A stretch of DNA of 26,725 nucleotides, from positions 1-26,725 of the IMG/VR virus record IMGVR_UViG_3300027741_000235, one strand, 5' to 3'. The notes under the pieces were generated by a model that worked only from the letters and a program-made list of their open reading frames with translations, made no database searches and had not been told where the DNA came from. Position 1 is the first letter of the stretch, and each line of letters opens with the position of its first letter. The stretch comes from a virus. Of the stretch, positions 22,932 through 26,725 are shown piece after piece. Made by a program: the position numbers and the translations under genes.

Positions 22932-23563
22932 TTGAGATTCAAACAACTAAAGGCATTGCTTACGTTCCAAATTCATGGCATGAGGTTACACTTGAAGGGT
23001 TCTATCATGCTTGGCAAAATGGAGATATTGACTTGCTGATAAGCGGTGAAAGCAATGAGGCAATAGAACTAGCAAAGCCTTATTCATGTTTAAGTTTTGA
23101 AAGTATTGATATTTCCGCAAACTGTGCAAATGTGGATAACATTGTCCAAAAGTTTGGCAAGATGCGGTGGGCTAAATTTTTGGAACTTGAAATGTGCATA
23201 AAATCAAAGAATGCAGGTAATGTCATTGCATGTTTTCACAAAACATTCACAGCGGAAGAACTCAATCAAATGCCATGTACCTATTCAGTCAAAGCCCTAA
23301 TGGATTTGCTTAACTCTTATCATGGATTTCTTAAACCGTTTGCGATGGAAGCTAGATACTCACAGGCTCAAATTAATGCAGGTGTTCAAGAATTACAGAC
23401 GCTTGGAACATGGCTTACAATTCAGGAACTAGCAGAAGCCTACAGCCTTGACCCTGACGTAGTCTTGCGTTGGAACATTCAAAAAGTTTATGTTGATTTA
23501 TTTGCACGTCACAAAAAGGCAGAATATGTGAGGCAGTTAAATGAACAGGCTCATAAACAATAA
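22928..23563 (+). CDS. Uncharacterised, possible tail assembly protein
   Basis: This 211-residue protein looks mostly helical, with an early beta part (IEIQTTKGIAYVPNSWHEV) and a C-terminal helical domain (LGTWLTIQELAEAYSLDPDV). The position between terminase and tail genes and helical make-up would suit a tail assembly chaperone, but no slippery frameshift site with a long second frame is seen. It overlaps the terminase gene by four bases. I give no firm function. Confidence 0.7.
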   Translation: MIEIQTTKGIAYVPNSWHEVTLEGFYHAWQNGDIDLLISGESNEAIELAKPYSCLSFESIDISANCANVDNIVQKFGKMRWAKFLELEMCIKSKNAGNVIACFHKTFTAEELNQMPCTYSVKALMDLLNSYHGFLKPFAMEARYSQAQINAGVQELQTLGTWLTIQELAEAYSLDPDVVLRWNIQKVYVDLFARHKKAEYVRQLNEQAHKQ

Positions 23564-23581
23564 TTTAAGTAACTTTGTTGC

Positions 23582-24022
23582 ATGGACTACAAAGAATTGT
23601 GCACAGCAATATCAACCCTTGCGGACTCTACAGTTCCCGATTCAATCTTTGTAAGCGGATTGAAACAAAGGTTAGACGAGACAATGAACTCAAACCAATA
23701 CACGAAAAATGTAGTTTGGCTTATTGACGTGATGGCAGCGGGTTCTTTCCCTTCAGGAAGTGAATCCACTCAAATTAAAATCGGCATTGGTACAAAATAC
23801 AATAAGCAAGACCTTAGTCAAAACGAAGCTACTAAAATAGGGGATTGTCAAGACCTAGCCTATGCGTTTATTCGTGGGGCTTATCGCAATTTTAACCTGA
23901 TTGGCAGCGTTAATGGTTATAACGTTGCAGTAGCTTATGAGGGTTTGATGTTCACTGAATTTGTAGGCGTTATTATTACCTTAAACGTAGCATCTAAATT
24001 GCCTTGTTGGGATTTTAACTAA
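23582..24022 (+). CDS. Uncharacterised, possible tail terminator or completion protein
   Basis: This 146-residue protein has an N-terminal helix, then a mostly beta body ending in strands FVGVIITLNVASKLPCW. The size and alternation would suit a tail terminator protein, and it overlaps the gp10-like gene by one base, which is a common neighbour of such genes. The body has a GDCQDLAYAFIRG helix. The role is inferred from size and neighbours. Confidence 0.68.
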   Translation: MDYKELCTAISTLADSTVPDSIFVSGLKQRLDETMNSNQYTKNVVWLIDVMAAGSFPSGSESTQIKIGIGTKYNKQDLSQNEATKIGDCQDLAYAFIRGAYRNFNLIGSVNGYNVAVAYEGLMFTEFVGVIITLNVASKLPCWDFN

Positions 24023-24495
24023 TGATAACGCAAGACTTTGACATTAAACTTATTGAGCAAATTGTTAATCAACAATGTGAGGAATTAAAGGCTGACATAC
24101 GTGAAAAGCCTGTTACTCAATACGGTGCGTTCTATGCTTCAGGAAGATTAGAAGCATCAATACGTTATGAGGTCACAGTAAGTGAGATTGCAATTTTTGG
24201 CGAGGATTATTACAAAGCAGGTGAGCAAGGCAATCCGCAAGGCACGAGGGTATCACCTACTGTACTTCGTCAATGGATTCGGGATAAAAACATAGTTTAC
24301 AAAAAAGGATTGGAATATGCTTTTAAAAACTCAATCTTTAAAAAAGGAACTCTAATTTATCAACAAGGTGGCAACACTGGTTTATTTAGCGACACAATCG
24401 GCAAAGATTCTTTCTTTGTTAGACGTGTTGAAGATGAATTAAACAGTATGGCATCTCACATTATGTACAACACAGCACTAACTTTAATCTTATGA
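24022..24495 (+). CDS. HK97 gp10-like tail completion or head-tail protein
   Basis: This 157-residue protein has the pattern of the HK97 gp10-like group: N-terminal helices, then a strand with GRLEASIRYEV (about 45-55), a middle strand pair around IAIFGEDYYKAGEQGNP, and a helix beginning SPTVLRQWIRDK. It overlaps the gene before by one base and the gene after by four. In the family it helps join or finish the tail. The assignment is by pattern and position. Confidence 0.65.
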   Translation: MITQDFDIKLIEQIVNQQCEELKADIREKPVTQYGAFYASGRLEASIRYEVTVSEIAIFGEDYYKAGEQGNPQGTRVSPTVLRQWIRDKNIVYKKGLEYAFKNSIFKKGTLIYQQGGNTGLFSDTIGKDSFFVRRVEDELNSMASHIMYNTALTLIL

Positions 24496-25964
24496 GCTTA
24501 ATCCCAAACTATCTTTATCCGCATAATTGCCCGTTGAACTTTACAGGTTACGCACCTTATAAAATTGAGCCTGTAGTTCGTTATATTACAATAGGCACTG
24601 GAACTACTGGCTATATTGATTTAACACCTGCAGAAGCCAAAACTTTTGAAATTACAACAAGCACTACAATCATTAAATGGTATTGGTCGGAAGATGATTA
24701 TCGGTATTTAGAAACACCAGTTACAGTAACTTTAGAAAGTGGTAATTATAGAGTAACTATTGCAGATAGGATTAACGATGGGGGATTTGTATGTTTAGTT
24801 TATCCCATTGACGATGGTAAACGATTCTTAAAAATATGCGTAAAAGATACAGTTGATAATACTGATACTTTTTTGCTTGCTGACAAAATTATTGAAGTAG
24901 CAGTAGATGCTGATAAATACTACACCTTTAATGCTAACAGTTATGCTTTGCAATTCTTGCGAGCACCTGAATTAATTTACGACAATGAGTTTTCCAATCC
25001 AAATGGCGGATGGCTTGATATTGATAGTTATCGAGGTTCAGAAACTAGACTTAAAACTCTTTGTATAAGTGTGATAGATTTTACAAATATCAATTCAAAT
25101 TACGTTTTTGTAGGATGGCAAGCGCAAGGCTTTTTATATTATAATGATTTTAATGCAGCAGTACCACTAGGGTTAAACCCTGTAAATGTTTATTCATGGC
25201 TTAATGAAGGTAATAACTATCAAATTTATATTTGGCTTGATATTAAACTTAATGATTATTTGTATACGGATATTTTTGGCAATTGGAACGGTGGAAAAGC
25301 ACCAAGATTTATGGTCAATCGATGGTTTGATAATGAAGGCACTTATATTCTCAATGAAAATTTTGATGTCCCTGCTAATTTCACTCCAATATCAAATCCT
25401 ATTACTTGTCCCGTTCCTTATACTTTTGAGTTATATTATCCATTTGAACCGCCTACTAGCTTTACAGCACCTTTACTTTTTAATCTAAATACAAACATTA
25501 ACATTGACAATGTTGCTTTGCATTACGCTACTGGCACTGACATTGCGCAGCCTGTTTTGATGTGGTTTAATTTGATGGGTGGTGTTGAGTATCAGCAATT
25601 AAACGTGAATGAAGATGGCACGATTTATAAGGGCAAGTTTTCAGTTAAGCAGAATGAATCTGTTTATTACATTGACAATGCAAACGTAAAGCATGAAATT
25701 ACAAATGCACGAGTTATTGATTCAATGCAGTTGTCTGTTACTTTGATGCGTGAGCGCACAGCACAAAGTGATAGGTTATCCCAATTAGCACTAAGTAAGA
25801 ATGTGTACTTGTTTTATGGATTAGGTGCTGAAACAGATACACAAAATCGCACTAAAGTTCCATTGCTTGCCAAGCGCAATTCGTTTGTAAGGTTTGAAGG
25901 CGCAACAACGGTTCAATTGACAATGGAGTTTGATTTCGCACAAGACGTAGACATAAAACGATAA
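24492..25964 (+). CDS. Large beta-rich tail protein
   Basis: This 490-residue protein is aromatic- and Asn-rich and looks beta-sandwich-like throughout, with Trp-Gly turns (NPNGGWLDIDSYRGSE, DIFGNWNGGKAP). It has no signal peptide, coiled coil or catalytic motif that I can see. It is placed among tail genes, 4 bases before the other large tail protein. A distal tail, receptor-binding or tail-tip function is likely. A carbohydrate-binding domain cannot be excluded. Confidence 0.72.
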   Translation: MSLIPNYLYPHNCPLNFTGYAPYKIEPVVRYITIGTGTTGYIDLTPAEAKTFEITTSTTIIKWYWSEDDYRYLETPVTVTLESGNYRVTIADRINDGGFVCLVYPIDDGKRFLKICVKDTVDNTDTFLLADKIIEVAVDADKYYTFNANSYALQFLRAPELIYDNEFSNPNGGWLDIDSYRGSETRLKTLCISVIDFTNINSNYVFVGWQAQGFLYYNDFNAAVPLGLNPVNVYSWLNEGNNYQIYIWLDIKLNDYLYTDIFGNWNGGKAPRFMVNRWFDNEGTYILNENFDVPANFTPISNPITCPVPYTFELYYPFEPPTSFTAPLLFNLNTNINIDNVALHYATGTDIAQPVLMWFNLMGGVEYQQLNVNEDGTIYKGKFSVKQNESVYYIDNANVKHEITNARVIDSMQLSVTLMRERTAQSDRLSQLALSKNVYLFYGLGAETDTQNRTKVPLLAKRNSFVRFEGATTVQLTMEFDFAQDVDIKR

Positions 25965-25968
25965 GCAG

Positions 25969-26725
25969 ATGATAGAAGTATTTATAGCAGGTCAAAAGGC
26001 AAGCGGTGATTTTACTGACTTGATAGGACTTACAATCAATAATGTAAACTATCAAGACATCTCCCAAAGAACAATTACCTATACTAATCAATTAACGCTA
26101 AAGGGTACAATTGAGAATGACAAAATATTTTTCAGGCTCACTCAATTAAACCAAATTGAATTAACTATTGAGGAACTTAATCCTCCTTTTTACATCACTG
26201 AAAATGGAACTGTAATTTTAGAGGGTTATGTCATTCCCGTTGAAATGACTGCTGAAGTATCTTATAAAATTACACTTGTATCAAAAGAGGTTGATTTTTT
26301 GCAAGGTATTTCAGACGTAGAACTGCAAACGGTTGTAACGGATAAAGCTAAAACACTTCAAACAGATATTTACGGACAATCATGGGATGCTGGCACTACT
26401 CAATTGCCACAGCTTGCTTTGTGTTTGTATCGAAGCGTTGAAATGGTTATTTATCCTTTTGATATTTCTTTGGCTTCATACGTTCCACTTGCAGATATTG
26501 GCATTGCTGCAATAACTTTAGATAATGGTTATTTAGGTGTTCAAGCAGGTCGAAATATGGCAGGGCTTGATATGCGGTTTGCTATGCCAATTAAACATTT
26601 GTTTGAATTAGCTTGCGAAAGTTTAGGTTATACACTAGAGATTGATGCAGCAATAAACGAAAATGTAAGTAAGTTTTTACAATACGGGCATATTCTTGAA
26701 CCTAGTCAGTTAACTTATTCGGATG
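25969..26725 (+). CDS. Large tail protein, N-terminal part (continues at 2-1771)
   Basis: This is the 5' part of the gene that crosses the circular join. It begins MIEVFIAGQKASGDFTDL and stays open to the window end; through the overlap it continues in frame into position 2-1771 to give about 793 residues. The N-terminal domain (about residues 1-150) has a strand-rich pattern with YITENGTVILEGYVIPVEM, resembling the hub-type beginnings of tail-tip proteins, but I cannot name the family. The start at 25969 lies 4 bases after the previous stop. Confidence 0.8.
   Translation, partial: MIEVFIAGQKASGDFTDLIGLTINNVNYQDISQRTITYTNQLTLKGTIENDKIFFRLTQLNQIELTIEELNPPFYITENGTVILEGYVIPVEMTAEVSYKITLVSKEVDFLQGISDVELQTVVTDKAKTLQTDIYGQSWDAGTTQLPQLALCLYRSVEMVIYPFDISLASYVPLADIGIAAITLDNGYLGVQAGRNMAGLDMRFAMPIKHLFELACESLGYTLEIDAAINENVSKFLQYGHILEPSQLTYSD
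26580..26725. repeat. Terminal overlap, right copy (circular join)
   Basis: These 146 bases match 1-146 with two mismatches (26598-26599). They mark the circular join; they should be counted once in a circular map. Confidence 0.93.

Noticed and set aside
23570-23577. TAACTTTG as a promoter -7 box
   Set aside because: There is no TTG about 20 bases upstream, and transcription would begin at or after the ATG at 23582.
1-26725. tRNA genes, reverse transcriptase or diversity-generating element, transposases
   Set aside because: No cloverleaf-like sequence, RT motif or terminal inverted repeats with a transposase frame were seen.

Overview
The window is an essentially complete genome of a small tailed bacteriophage, most likely siphovirus-like (tape-measure protein, no visible contractile-tail genes), infecting a member of the Bacteroidota. 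The last 146 bases (26580-26725) repeat the first 146 (1-146) with only two differences, so the molecule is circular or circularly permuted, about 26,579 bp per unit. One tail gene runs across the join. The host is inferred from AT-rich sequence, the near absence of Shine-Dalgarno sites, and several promoters of the Bacteroidota type (TTG, 19-20 bases, TAnnTTTG). No integrase, CI-like repressor, tRNA, transposase or CRISPR array was seen, so I have no evidence for integration.

Layout in circular order. (1) Packaging and tail: small terminase-like protein (21270), large terminase (21630), possible tail-assembly and tail-completion proteins (22928, 23582, 24022), two large tail proteins (24492; 25969 across the join to 1771), tape measure (1771). 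(2) A glycosyltransferase-like gene (4587) closed by a terminator, then the only minus-strand gene, a 46-residue ribbon-helix-helix protein (5424-5564). (3) Head: ClpP-like protease with a scaffold-like tail (5611), major capsid protein (6766), tube or decoration candidate (7876) closed by a strong terminator, an unknown (8490), portal (8999), connector candidate (10404). (4) Lysis: amidase (11000), two small membrane proteins (11554, 11771; holin candidates) and a protein with u-spanin architecture (12027). (5) Early and replication genes: two small genes each behind a near-identical promoter (12703, 13234), Erf annealing protein, SSB, several unknowns, a putative structured small RNA (about 16091-16182), a replication initiator carrying an internal iteron array (16186), DnaB-type helicase (16999), VRR-NUC nuclease (18652), small unknowns, and a RecE/Exo VIII-like nuclease (20183).

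Working model. Initiator and DnaB start replication at iterons inside the initiator gene, as in phage lambda. Erf, SSB and the RecE-like nuclease form a recombination set that could make concatemers for packaging. The terminase fills heads built from the protease, capsid and portal genes. The most interesting parts are the RNA with two hairpin loops that can pair over 8 bases, the iteron array, the lone minus-strand DNA-binding protein whose predicted promoter overlaps the start of the head operon, and the lipobox-plus-C-terminal-membrane-segment spanin candidate.
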